From contig JAMKCF010000043.1 of assembly GCA_023634235.1 (NCBI GenBank), forward strand, positions 62,001 to 126,000: a stretch of DNA of 64,000 nt. The letters are read 5' to 3'. Position 1 is the first letter of the stretch, and each line of letters begins with the position of its first letter. Positions 24,126 through 34,195 of the stretch are shown one piece after another. This DNA comes from Pisaster brevispinus. Taxonomy: Eukaryota > Echinodermata > Asteroidea > Forcipulatida > Asteriidae. A program made the translations under genes and the position numbers. The notes beneath the pieces are model-generated. The model searched no databases. It worked only from the letters and a program-made list of their open reading frames with translations, and was not told the DNA's origin.

Positions 24126-24270
24126 CATGGCTGGGTAGTTTATTGCAGACTGTCAGAGGGTTACTGGTGGAGTTTATTGGGTCATGGAGGAAGCCTCCAT
24201 GGCTGGGTAGTTTATTGCAGACGGTCAGAGGGTTACTGGCGGAGTTTATTGGGTCATGGAGGTAGCCTCC
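24126..24270 (+). repeat. Tandem duplication, period 72 bp
   Basis: Two copies starting CATGGCTGGGTAGTTTATTG at 24126 and 24198 differ at a few bases. Confidence 0.85.
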
Positions 24271-24588
24271 ATGATTGAGTGTAGTTTCTAGCTAGCCCCC
24301 CCCCCCATTATGTAAAAGCCAGATGTTAGGCGTGGGGCATTGTTATGAAAGCTGTGATGGCGCTAATTTAATATTTTCACTAATTAAACATAAGTTATTA
24401 ACAAAATGAATTAACAAAAATAATTAAAACGGCTAAAACAATCATAGACTCTAGCTTGGCAGAAAAAAAGTCATTTATTTTTTAAAACATCATTGTAAAT
24501 AAACAGAAAACAGTTTTAATGTATGTAAGATTTTATAGTTAAATAGCCCGAATTTAACCGAATTTTTTCGTAATTGTTTGCATTTGTT

Positions 24589-24785
24589 TATGCTCTGTGA
24601 GCCAGTCTATTTGACAGCCTCATTTTCAACACACGTATCAGTCTACGCTCTGTAAGTCATTATATTTGACAGCCTCGTCTTCAAAAACACGTATCAGTCT
24701 ATGCTCTGTGAGCCAAGTCTATTTGGCAGCCTCATTTTCAACATACGCTTCAATCTATTCTCTGAGAGCCAGTCTATTTGCAACA
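24589..24785 (+). repeat. Tandem repeat, about 3.5 copies of 56 bp
   Basis: Units carry GCTCTGTGAGCCAGTCTATT and a CAGCCTCATTTTCAAC-like stretch. Copies begin near 24589, 24644, 24700 and 24756 and are diverged. Confidence 0.75.
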
Positions 24786-24879
24786 CACTTACGAGAAACG
24801 ACACTCTATATATATTTTTTTTTATCAAGTAATAAACTACGAAAGAAGCAGACTGGGTAATTTTTTAATAATTTGGGTT

Positions 24880-24962
24880 TTAAAAAGAATGTTTACAGGA
24901 ACGGAACTTGAACCAACGACCTCCAGATTACCTACCGGCGCTCTGCCAGCTGTAAGCGGTCT
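24880..24962 (-). mobile_element. tRNA-derived SINE head
   Basis: The minus strand reads TGGCAGAGCGCCGG (A-box-like) and, 30 bp on, GGTTCAAGTTCC (B-box-like). The arms are degraded relative to a functional tRNA. Body and tail boundaries are not clear. Confidence 0.5.
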
Positions 24963-25074
24963 CCCTTTCTAATCAACATATTTTTTTTCAGTCAGAAGGC
25001 ATAACAACCATTAGCTGCCGCGTAGCCAGGAATAAAAAAAGTGAACCGAGATAAAGACCAGCATCTTTTTTTTA

Positions 25075-25320
25075 GATCTACGCTCGTATCCAACTGGAGG
25101 GGACGCGGAGACAAATAAAGAAACTCAATAGGATGATTTTATTATTTTTGTTTAAACAATAACACACAAACATTACAAATTCTCAATTACCAATCTCAAC
25201 TTTATTTCAAAAGTATTTACTCCTCAAATCTTCACAAGCGGGCAAGGTCTTACCGTTTCTGTCAGCATAATACTAAACATTGTTCTCTATCGGGTACTGG
25301 GACAAATTTGCAATAAATTG
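25075..25320. repeat. Spacer block E, copy of unit 3
   Basis: Matches 2150-2440. Sequence that continues directly into block A in other units is here cut by the element at 25321-26689. Confidence 0.6.
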
Positions 25321-25699
25321 AAGGGACACACCGGCTTATAGTGTTGACCTGATATAGTGATGTGAAATGGTTGTTGTAAAAAAAAATCATCAAAATATCA
25401 CGTAATAAACGAAAAATGTGGAAAAACGCGGTCAAAGGTCAGCTTATTCGCAATTCCAGCCGTTGCAACTGTCAAGTTTACGTGACAATGTTGCGCAATG
25501 CTGTAAGTAGACTGGTGCTCTGTTTATGTATCGATTATAACAATGGCGAGGCAAGAGGATCCAGACTTCATATCAATCAAGCACAAATTCTATACAAATT
25601 CACGACCGCCGTGTAAATAAAAAACAGACATGAAAGGACGTCAGCCCATAGATAGAGCAAGGTTCCTTGCTCATGGTCAGTCCTAGTCGAAGTCCGATT

Positions 25700-25767
25700 G
25701 CGGTCGTAACCAATAACTGTTTCGGATGGTTGAACTTGCCATTGAAACAGTTATTGGTTACGACCGC
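25700..25767. repeat. Perfect 24-bp inverted repeat (hairpin)
   Basis: Arms 25700-25723 and 25744-25767 are exact reverse complements, with a 20-nt loop. Core arm sequence is GTCGTAACCAATAACTG. It lies inside the 1.37-kb element. Confidence 0.9.
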
Positions 25768-26489
25768 GAAAACCACCCCAACCTGTATTCTGTATACGAC
25801 GACGAACTATATTCTGTGCACTTGCAATGGAGAACGTTTCTTCGACATCCAAGGATCGGTACAAAAAAACATAGCAAGGAAAAACACCCAGAAGGTGGTC
25901 CAGCGAAAAGTAAAAAAAAAAAACACGATAAATCCAAAGGGAAAGCCAGCAAAAGCAGCAATTTGGGGGAGGGGTGGACATTGTGCAGCTATCATAGAAG
26001 TAGACGAGCTGTATGGGATAAATATTCCCCGTCGTCGTCCCGCGTGTGTAGCGCAGGCAACACGTTGCAATAGTTAATGATAATAGCTAGGGGTATCAGA
26101 CTAAAACGTAAAAAAAAACGTAATTGTTGGTCTGGCTCCCTACCCCTCCGACAAGCTCCCAAGCTCACGGCTAGACCGGCAAGCTGGGGAGTTCATGCCC
26201 CGGGGTTTGTCTCTCTGGCCCCACGAGACACGGCACCGGCTGTACGGGATATGCCCCAAGGTTTACGTTCCGCTAGCTCCCACGCTGGTGCGCCGTTAAA
26301 CACTCTTCGGTTGCACGGACTCTCTGAATACGAATCTTACATTCGATTTTTCATCATTATTTACAAAATGTATGAATAATCTGAATACATAGTCTTTTTT
26401 GTCAAATACTCATGAATATTAAAAAAAAAACATATTTAAATTTGGTTCAGTAATTTACTTTTATACGGCTGGAAGTAAAACTAACTCCG

Positions 26490-26545
26490 AAGATCACGTG
26501 ATTTATCCGAACCACTTTTGGGGTTCGGATAAAGCACGTGACCTT
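26490..26545. repeat. 24-bp inverted repeat with CACGTG in each arm
   Basis: Arms 26490-26513 and 26522-26545 match at 22 of 24 positions, with an 8-nt loop. Each arm contains CACGTG and TTATCCGAACC (or complement). Confidence 0.85.
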
Positions 26546-26696
26546 CGTTTTTTTTTTTAAATGCTCGAAAACGGTAAAATTTGATGGTTTCTTTTAGGAA
26601 CCGTTCTTCTCCATTCCTGGAAGACCTTTGAAGTCATATTTTAGCCTATATTGTAGCCCAAATAGCCCAACGAAGCCGGTGTGCCCCTTTAAATTG

Positions 26697-27735
26697 CTCT
26701 TGATTTAGTTTTGATAAATAGCACAGTACAAACAAAAAACAGATAGTTACCAATAGGTCTTGAGGGTTCGTGGTCGAGTATTGTTACTGGGCATTCATCT
26801 TGCAATCGGTTCATCTGCTCCATAATCCGGTAATTTTAATTTTTGTTTTTTTTTCATGAATGATTTGGATTAAAATCAGTATAAAAAACACAACATAAAT
26901 GATTTCACTTGAAGGGCAGACCAAAATAAATCATCTATGTCCCAACCTCGTTCCCAGTGGTGTAAAATCTCGCCGCGCCATGTTTTTTTTTTCTTTCCCA
27001 GAATGCCTTGCTCGATTGTAACCCCTGGAAGTGTGACTTTAAAATATCCAAATATTTTGGATATTTTAATTAGTCCTGTGGTTGATCCATTCTGTGTTAG
27101 AGACTACGCAGAGCGCGCTGTCAAAGGACGCATCAAGTCATGGAGCAACTGGCCCCTCTCATTCTTTTTCGATCTTGTGATTCGTCTAACTGTATGCAGT
27201 TTAGGACGACCATGTAAAAACATGATTCATTTGAAACGTATTGCGTCGAAATACGTGCATTTTTACACGCGCGTACTAAGCATCTGGGGAGATCCGACAA
27301 GCGCCCGACAAGCGCCCAGCAAGCGTTCGAATGTTTTTAACAAGTGTGCACGCAAAGCAGTACATTTTGGTTAGCCAATCAGCATTGATTTTCAGTGTTT
27401 CCCTCCCAGGGGTTTAGCGACGAGAGGTATCGATACGGCGCGCTGCCCATGGTAGCGAGGCTGTCTATGTCCTTATCCATACCATAATCAATGGCCTAAC
27501 TTGAGGAAACAGAATATTTAATTGTCAATAAGGAAGTTGTCTATTTAAGGTAAACTAACAAAACTGAGAAATGGAGGAAGAATAGTCAGTACTATTTATT
27601 AAACAAGGTGAAATGATAGTTGTTAATGTTTTTTTTTCAGGGCTTTGTCATAGAATGGTTTCAGTCAACGTAATGCTGATGTATTGGCAACATTTTCAAC
27701 GAAGATAAAAATAACAGTCATGTCTGAAAGTTTCA
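26697..27735. repeat. Spacer block A, split by a MITE
   Basis: Block A sequence runs to 26942 and resumes at 27473 (TTATCC), with TTGAGGAAAC near 27500 and the acceptor-like TTTTTTTTCAG near 27640. The interruption is the element at 26943-27463. Confidence 0.6.
26943..27463. mobile_element. MITE with CA(A/G)CCTCG ends and 9-bp target duplication
   Basis: The 521-bp element starts CAACCTCGTTCCCA and its other end, read in reverse, is CAGCCTCGCTACCA. It is flanked by TCTATGTCC at 26934-26942 and 27464-27472. The same site is uninterrupted in the duplicated units (near 2680 and 37560), which confirms the insertion. A 9-bp duplication suggests a Mutator-like source. The 145-codon ORF across it is not transposase-like. 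Confidence 0.8.
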
Positions 27736-28797
27736 GCTGAACACAGTGTCTACAAAAAAGCAAACACATTTAATGGCATTTTCACAAGAATGTTAAATCC
27801 ATCAACGTTTAGCGAGGTGACAGCGGGTACCGTCCGCATCTTTCGCCGCACTATTTGAGAACGCACACCACGTAAATGTGAAGAAAAAATAATCAACCCT
27901 GAAAAACTCTGAGAAACTATTCATGCATGAATCGTTCTCAGATTCAAATAACTCGGCGCGAAAAATCCATATTAATTCGAAGTAAATCCTGTCTCAAAAT
28001 AGTTCATACAATCAAAATCTGCACAGCTTCTTACCAAATTAAAGCTTTTTTATGGGGGTTAAATTTTTACCAATCTATGTCACAACCTTTAATTTGAGGA
28101 AAAGAAATGTTTAAATTTCAACACGGAGTGAAATGTGTCTATCTTAGCCGAACTAACAAAACAATTTGAGAATCGGAGGAAAGATCTCTGGTCTTTTATT
28201 AAACAAGTGGAACTAATACTTGTTACTGTTATTTGTTCTTAACAGCATATCAGATTCTTCTAAAGGTGGGACAAGCAAAATAATTGTGTGTGTCTGGTTC
28301 CTATAATTATTGGATCTGCCCTCAAGACCTACAAAGTTGTTCCAACTGTCTCAACTAAAGAGGGGCATCGAGGTCAAATTCAGTTTTGTGATGTACTCAT
28401 CTTTCAATACATAAAATCCTCCTGTAAGTGGGGGAAACATGACTAAATTGAAAGTTATAAAATGTCATTTTATTTGATACTCTTTAAGAGCGAAATTTGA
28501 AACATCACATCAAGCACATTTCATTTCTACATTTCAAAGTAGACTTTTCGCGCAAGTGAAAAGGTCAAATTCAAAGACGTTTGATTGAACGTCATCAAAA
28601 TTCAGACTATGAACTAAATAAAACATCTGTACAAAATGTACAGACCAAATATTTGAAATGTGACGTCAGCGAACGTTTTTGAATTGTACACGAAAATTGC
28701 ACTTGAGGGTATTAAACACAGAGGCATTTCATACTGAGGTTAGAGAATTGGAACTATTTTCAATTGGAAAATAGTGGATCACGAACTGAATTTGACC
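27736..28797. repeat. Rest of block A and block B, unit 3
   Basis: About 27736-28060 carries the A-B linker (GCATGAATCGTTCTCAGATT), and block B lies at about 28080-28510 with its exon-like segment damaged. The following 280 bp is AT-rich and matches sequence after block B in other units (GAGGGTAT(T/C)AAACACAGAGG). No gene. Confidence 0.55.
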
Positions 28798-28888
28798 TTG
28801 CTTGCTTGCTTACTTGCTTGCTTGCTTGCTTGTTTGCTTGCTTGCTTGGTTGCTTGATTTTTTGCTTGCTTGCTTGCTTGCTTGCTTG

Positions 28889-28923
<35 letters not shown>

Positions 28924-28956
28924 ACTTGCCTGCCTGCCTGCCTGCCTGCCTGCCTA

Positions 28957-29013
<57 letters not shown>

Positions 29014-29016
29014 ATG

Positions 29017-29047
<31 letters not shown>

Positions 29048-29072
29048 ACCAGCCTGCCTGCCTGCCTGCATG

Positions 29073-29112
<40 letters not shown>

Positions 29113-29116
29113 CAAG

Positions 29117-29151
<35 letters not shown>

Positions 29152-29155
29152 TCCT
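28798..29155 (+). repeat. (CTTG)n/(CCTG)n tetranucleotide array
   Basis: About 360 bp of CTTG units passing into CCTG units with few interruptions. The long Cys/Leu/Pro/Ala ORFs across it, and the Gly/Arg/Gln ORFs opposite, are products of the repeat and not genes. The array sits between blocks B and D. Confidence 0.95.
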
Positions 29156-29159
29156 GAGA

Positions 29160-30110
29160 GAAAGTAGCGGTAAATCAATGCCAAACTCTTAAATCTTAAT
29201 AAATCCCCCTTGATTGGGTAGAGCCAAATCATCTCTGGGGTTCTATTAATATTAATGTATTATTTCCCAAACATTAAAATGCGTTCAGAACACTGACTTG
29301 AAAGCTAGCAGTGCGGTCTTTTAACGGAGGAATGATGTTTGGATTTACTCAACAAAGAGCGTCAATCATTTACTCAGTATAGCTCTTGAGAAAAGCACGT
29401 GAACTGCAGCTTTCTAAGCAAAACACTAAACTAGCGCAAAAGTCTCTCAAAGTTTCTTAAGTGACCCAAATCAATCCAGATAGTCCCATTTCATTACATT
29501 TGTACATCAATTTAATAAAATCGTGTAATTAGCAAATGAAAACAAACATAAAATAAATAGAGACTTTTTCTGCTAAGTTACGAACAGAACTATTGGTTTT
29601 AGCCTGACACTAATTTGTGAAAAGCTTCAAGGGTGTATGAGGGACACTTTGAAAAGGGACAGAGAGTTTCAACTTCCCAAATGTTTACACTGGTAAACAA
29701 ATCTGTTACGCTTTCTCTATCCCGGCTTTTATTGTGTTGTTTGTGTGTGTTCGGAGGTTTGTTTGCAGTTGAGAGTGTGCATATAGAAGGTGCAGAACAG
29801 AGCTGTGTGTTGACTGGTGCAGACGACAATAATGAGCTAATAATCTCAACCCAGTGGAGTGTAGTCTGCAACGAAACATGCACAATATTTGCCGCTGGGA
29901 TTATGCCTGTTATACTATGCTTGAAATGGCTCACATAGCTTTGTGCATCATCTCGTCTTAGACAGGTTCATAACATGCCCGCTGCGTAATAACAAACTTG
30001 ATCTTTTCCCTGCAAGATCATTTCAATCACTCTGAAGTTTGTTTCAGATTTTAAAGAAATGGGCACGAGTACATGGGTCATCGAGTATATTCATATTATT
30101 ATTACTAATA
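29160..30110. repeat. Spacer blocks D (part) and C, unit 3
   Basis: Block D resumes at AAATCAATGCCAAACTCTTA and block C runs from about 29600 to 30090. Two overlapping 100-codon ORFs on opposite strands (29599-29938) are not conserved in length among block C copies. Confidence 0.55.
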
Positions 30111-30114
30111 TAGT

Positions 30115-30345
30115 ACAACAATTTTAGCATTTATAAAGCATCCTTACGCAAAAAAACGTACCACAACGCTTTACTTCAATAAATCTTACTACAATCAACA
30201 ATTAACAAAACAAGGGAATGAGAAGAAAGTTAATAGCCAAGTCAGCAAAATACGTCAGGAAAAGTTGAGGTTTCAGCGATGTTTTGAATTCAGTTAGTGA
30301 AATGACATGACGTGTTTGATAATGAACATTGTTCGGAGTTCCTTT
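30115..30345 (-). mobile_element. LINE 3' tail fragment, shared insertion
   Basis: Similar to 19466-19650, with AGCATTTATAAAGCATCCTT at the terminus and GCGATGTTTTGAATTCAGTT inside. Too short to keep coding motifs. Confidence 0.6.
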
Positions 30346-30408
30346 CCTCTTCCCCCCCCCCCCCAACAGGTGTAGGTACGTTTACTAAAATTCAATATAT
30401 AATTTTGT
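30346..30408. other. C-rich run and receptor 3' flank start
   Basis: A run of C is followed by sequence matching 36855-36900 (TACGTTTACTAAAATTCAAT), which is the receptor 3' flank interrupted by the next LINE. Confidence 0.5.
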
Positions 30409-31207
30409 GTTCAATAATAATAAATAATAATAAAGGTATTTATACTGCGCTTTTCCAAAACATGATCAAAGCGCATAACAAAGAAAAGGAAACATTAAAA
30501 CAAGCTAAAACAAATCAAAAATCTACAATTTAGGAAAGAGATAAGTTTTAAGTTTTTTCTTAAAAGTAACAACACAAGAAGAATTACGGACATTAATTGG
30601 GAGATTGTTCCAAAGTTTAGCAGCAGAGTGTGAGAAGGCGTGTTTGCCATAAGTTAATCTGGACTCGTGAGTGTTAAGCCGAGTTTTATCGGAAGAAGAA
30701 CGGAGTCCTTGACGGTTGCTTTGGCGAAGATGAAACATATCAGAGAGATAAGGTGGAGCAATGCCATTCAAACATTTAAAAACATATAGAAGAGTTTTGA
30801 ACTGGATGCGTTTCTCCATGGGTAGCCAGTGTAGTTTAGCGAGTAAGGGAGATCCATGAGCTCTCCAACAGTTAACACTGAGAACAAGTTTGGCAGCTCT
30901 GTATTGAATACCAGTGAGGCGTTTAAGATTTGCTTTGGTGATTCCAGATAACAGGGAGTTACAATAGTCTAGACGAGAAGTGACAAGACAGCAAACCACA
31001 TGGTGACAAGTATCTTGATCAATGTATTTTCGAATCCTTGCAATGTTGCGCAGATGGAAGTTAGTAGAGCTACATACTGAATTAACTTGAGATGACATTG
31101 ACATGACAGGGTCAAACATGACACCCAAGTTCCGAATACTAGTTGAGGGGGTTACCGTAGAATTTCCAATGCTTAGAGAAACATCTTCAACATGTGACAA
31201 GTTGTTT
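30409..31207 (-). mobile_element. 5'-truncated CR1/L2-like LINE insertion
   Basis: A 225-codon minus-strand frame (31200-30523) is the C-terminal part of a LINE reverse transcriptase protein: SRLDYCNSLLSGI, then LAKLHWLPMEKRIQF, APPYLSDMF and a C-terminal SHSAAKLWNNLP. The end reads TATTTATACTGCGCTTTTCC on plus, with a TAA-rich run (TAATAATAAA). The receptor 3' flank is split by it: sequence before 30409 and after 31207 is contiguous at about 36890-36930. The long open frame suggests a fairly young insertion. Confidence 0.8.
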
Positions 31208-31410
31208 ATAATAAGTCAAATGAACACAACGTTGGATCCGGGTGCTATAATTTTGACATCGCCAAAAATAATTATCTACTACAAGTATTATTCTTCAAAA
31301 AGTTATAACATTAATTATAACTTATTGTTGTTTTCAAACGATATCCACACAGGCTAAAGAGGAACATGTGATACTTTTATGTCTTCCCATCTCTTTCTCT
31401 TTTTTTAACT

Positions 31411-33315
31411 TCACTCATTATTGTCCTTTTTAAGGGCGTGGCCTGTAGTTCCCTCCCTCATCTTACCCACAGTCATCCTGTTTCCAATGTCAGCATAAAC
31501 CGTCTCCTCCTCCGGGTGGATGGTTCTTGCCGATCCTCGCGATAGATCCAAGTCAGCGTAGATCAGACCTTCCACATTCCTCTGTCTTGGGTCATCCTTG
31601 ACAAGACCGTCCTCACAACGGTCTGCCGTCTGCTCTAGTCCGGCCTTGGCTAGGGTCGTGGTATTCGCTCTGCGTTTTGAGAGATGGTACGGAATTACGC
31701 GAGCCAGGGGTTTCTGGTCGCACGGTTGACGGTCAACAACGGGCCCTGCTACCGGCAAATCCTTCACAGTGACGGTTGATTGCTTATCGGTGTCTGTTCC
31801 ACGTTTCAACTTCGATCCATCCTTCACACCTCTGGATACTTTCAAAGATTCATTTGCAGTGGAATTGGCCCCAAATGACATACTTTTGGCGCGACCTTTG
31901 TCCACCACAGCGTACATGGACTCGGGATGTTTCTGTTTATTATTACGTTTCTCCCCATCTTTGACTGATCCATCAGTTTCAGTGGACAGATGTGTGTCTA
32001 CAATGTTTTGATCATATTTTGTCTTTGCCTGCTGATTTAAGTCCGATGTTACTACTACAGTTACTGTTTCTGTCGGGGACTCAACTGACCTCTCATCTGC
32101 AAAGCTAGTGTGGTCATTTTCTTGTTCGTACCTCAGAGTGACACCGTGCAGTTGGGTTTCTGATACCCCGTCTGCAACACTTTCTCCTTCATCATCTTGA
32201 GGTGTAGACGCAGAACGTGTGTTGTGTGTCGCTTTTGATTGTCGTTTGAGGACGAGACAGTAAATAAGAAATGAGATGACTAGCATCAGGAAGACAGCAG
32301 TGATAACTCCTCCTAATAAGATGAATGTAAGATTATCAACCGAGGATGAGTCTTGGTTCTTAAGATCAGGATTATTGGGAGAAGAATGGATGGGTGGGGA
32401 CTCGTGTGCTCCCTCTACGATCACGCTCGGTATGTTTCTCTCTATTGATGTTGTTGAGAAAACAGATACAATTTTGTTGGATTTTGTGCTGCCAAAGCTG
32501 GTCTGAGTCTCTTCGGTCTCGGGTACCTGGGTAGCGGATGGCTCATCAGTGTCATGGGGAAACTCAGCAGGTTCGACGGTGAGAGACTCTTCAGTCTCAG
32601 GTACTTGAGTAGCGGATGTTTCAATCAATTTCTTCTGAGGATGAATGAGTATCAGATAGCTATCACTTACTTTCACAAGTTTAGTTCCGCTGAATGCCTT
32701 ACAATACACGTTTGTGTGGTTAACACTTATCTTGAGAAATGTTAAGGTGTTTCCGTCGTTATCCAAATGATAAAGTATTTGATCTTGAAATTGTCGGACT
32801 TTGGTTTCATTCACAAACCACGTCACATTGAGGGTTGGTAGAGCTCCATGCTGTGACTGAACGTTACAGTGAAACATAGCATTATCTCCCGTTATTATTG
32901 GACGAGGAGGCGGCTGTACACTGATGTTGATAATTGATGGTATGATGAGGGTCATAGGGGGAGAGTGAGCAAAAAGGTTTGTTCCATATGAGTAAATTTT
33001 GCATCGATATTGCCTCATATCACTTGGCTGGACTCCTGTAATTGTCAAAGACCAGTCAGGACCAGAAGACACCGAATATCTCTCCGAAAACCCTGGATTT
33101 AAAGAGTGGCATGTAGAAATTGCTGCAAAATTGTTGTCCGTCTCTTGTCCCCAATGAAACACACATTCATTATATTCACAGCTGTTAAAGTCAGTGGTAC
33201 ACGTTAGCGTGGCATTCTCTCCAACCACGGCTACGGTATTCTCTGGAAGTTTCTTGATGGCACACGCTTTGCATCCATTAAACAATACAAGGACAACCAG
33301 AACAAAGTGAATCAT
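31411..33315 (-). CDS. Intact long-tail two-Ig-domain receptor (locus 4)
   Basis: A 634-aa protein in one open exon. Signal peptide about 1-17. V-type Ig: C39, W55, C105 (SDMRQYRC) and extra C46, C51, C69. Second Ig: C150, W166, C205. Stalk 230-328 with 1.5 TQVPETE repeats. Transmembrane about 330-355. Tail of about 280 residues with Y468 (SMYAVV, fits SxYxxV), Y543 (IPYHLS), Y586 (LIYADL, canonical ITIM pattern) and Y607 (TVYADI, ITSM pattern). The last two are 21 residues apart, as in vertebrate inhibitory receptors such as PD-1. Its V domain is the most diverged of the six. Near the membrane the tail aligns with the short form and shares ETQLHG. An inhibitory or switch role is inferred. 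Confidence 0.85.
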   Translation of the reverse strand: MIHFVLVVLVLFNGCKACAIKKLPENTVAVVGENATLTCTTDFNSCEYNECVFHWGQETDNNFAAISTCHSLNPGFSERYSVSSGPDWSLTITGVQPSDMRQYRCKIYSYGTNLFAHSPPMTLIIPSIINISVQPPPRPIITGDNAMFHCNVQSQHGALPTLNVTWFVNETKVRQFQDQILYHLDNDGNTLTFLKISVNHTNVYCKAFSGTKLVKVSDSYLILIHPQKKLIETSATQVPETEESLTVEPAEFPHDTDEPSATQVPETEETQTSFGSTKSNKIVSVFSTTSIERNIPSVIVEGAHESPPIHSSPNNPDLKNQDSSSVDNLTFILLGGVITAVFLMLVISFLIYCLVLKRQSKATHNTRSASTPQDDEGESVADGVSETQLHGVTLRYEQENDHTSFADERSVESPTETVTVVVTSDLNQQAKTKYDQNIVDTHLSTETDGSVKDGEKRNNKQKHPESMYAVVDKGRAKSMSFGANSTANESLKVSRGVKDGSKLKRGTDTDKQSTVTVKDLPVAGPVVDRQPCDQKPLARVIPYHLSKRRANTTTLAKAGLEQTADRCEDGLVKDDPRQRNVEGLIYADLDLSRGSARTIHPEEETVYADIGNRMTVGKMREGTTGHALKKDNNE

Positions 33316-33713
33316 TTTTCCACCCTGGATAAGAACAGTTCAGAATGAAATTTATAGATGTAAGACTGGACAGTTACTTTGTTCTCACTAATGACAATGA
33401 GGTTCGCTCAACAAGAAATCTCAAACTGTTCTAGTTGTAAAGATTGCTAACGGGACGCTGCATGTGATATTTACGTCGGTTTATTATTTTCAACTTCCTC
33501 ATGGGTTAAAGTAATATGGTCCGTTTTTTGCCAAATTACTTTTAGTTAATGTTTGTGGTTTTGGGTTTTTGGTTTGTTTTGTTTGTTTATTTTCAACCCC
33601 CCTCTCCCCCTCCACCTGTCTCGAAAAACGAAAAATTCACGTCAAGGTGGTGAAAAGTAAACAGAAAATTTGGAAACACGTCTTTGTAGGAAATAACGAT
33701 GTAAGTAAAGTTA
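33316..33713. other. Promoter region of locus 4
   Basis: Conserved with other loci up to the ETS-like site; beyond it AT-rich with a TTTG-rich run and a C-rich run near 33600. Confidence 0.5.
33492..33501 (-). promoter_or_regulatory. ETS/PU.1-like site, locus 4
   Basis: The minus strand reads TGAGGAAGTT, 177 bp upstream of the locus 4 start codon. Confidence 0.5.
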
Positions 33714-34042
33714 ACTACTTGCTGGCTTGCTTCCTTGCGTGCTTGCTTGCTCGCCTGCTTGCCTGCTTGCCTGCTTACTTGCTTGCCTGCTTGCGAATTG
33801 CTTGTTTGTTTGTTGCTTGCTTGATTACTTGCCTGTTGCCTGCCTGCCGCCCGGCAGCTAGGCAGGCAGGCAGGCAGGCGGCAGGCAGGCAGCAGGCAAG
33901 CAATCAATCAAATTTGATATATTTTCTTTCAGGCATGCAGGCCGGCTGCTAGCCTCCCGCCTGCCTGCCTGCCTGCCTAGCTGCCTGCCTGCCTATCTGC
34001 CTACCAACCTGCCTGCCTGCCTGCCTGCCTGTCTGCCTACCA

Positions 34043-34121
<79 letters not shown>

Positions 34122-34195
34122 GACCTGACTGCCAGCCTGCCTACCAGCCTGCCTGCCTGCCTGTCTGTCTGCCTACCAGCCTGCTTGCATACTTG
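33714..34195. repeat. (CCTG)n tetranucleotide array with inverted segment
   Basis: CTTG/CCTG units run on plus, flip to CAGG units at about 33855-33900, then return to CCTG after a 55-bp break. The inversion makes a large potential hairpin. ORFs across it are repeat artefacts. Confidence 0.9.

Larger units (their letters stand above)
24022..24879. other. Intergenic DNA with two short tandem repeats
   Basis: Apart from the two arrays listed separately, no gene or known element is seen. A run of C near 24296 and AT-rich DNA fill the rest. Confidence 0.5.
25321..26689. mobile_element. 1.37-kb DNA element with 17-bp terminal inverted repeats
   Basis: Ends are AAGGGACACACCGGCTT (25321-25337) and its complement with one mismatch (26673-26689). 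TAAATTG lies on both sides (25314-25320, 26690-26696) as a putative 7-bp target duplication. Other units lack it between blocks E and A. Inside are two strong hairpins (25700-25767 and 26490-26545). A plus-strand ORF at 25726-26073 has a Lys-rich middle (KSKKKKHDKSKGKASKSS) but resembles no transposase I know, so the element is probably non-autonomous. Superfamily is not assigned. Confidence 0.65.

Noticed and set aside
26937..27374. 145-codon ORF across the MITE as transposase
   Set aside because: No DDE-like or zinc-finger motif, and it starts in flanking DNA outside the element.
28764..29232. Long ORFs rich in Cys/Leu/Pro/Ala on plus and Gly/Arg/Gln on minus
   Set aside because: They are translations of the CTTG/CCTG tetranucleotide array in every frame.
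33569..33952. ORFs with similar Cys/Leu/Ala and Ala/Arg/Gln composition before the second array
   Set aside because: Same cause: the CCTG/CAGG repeat.
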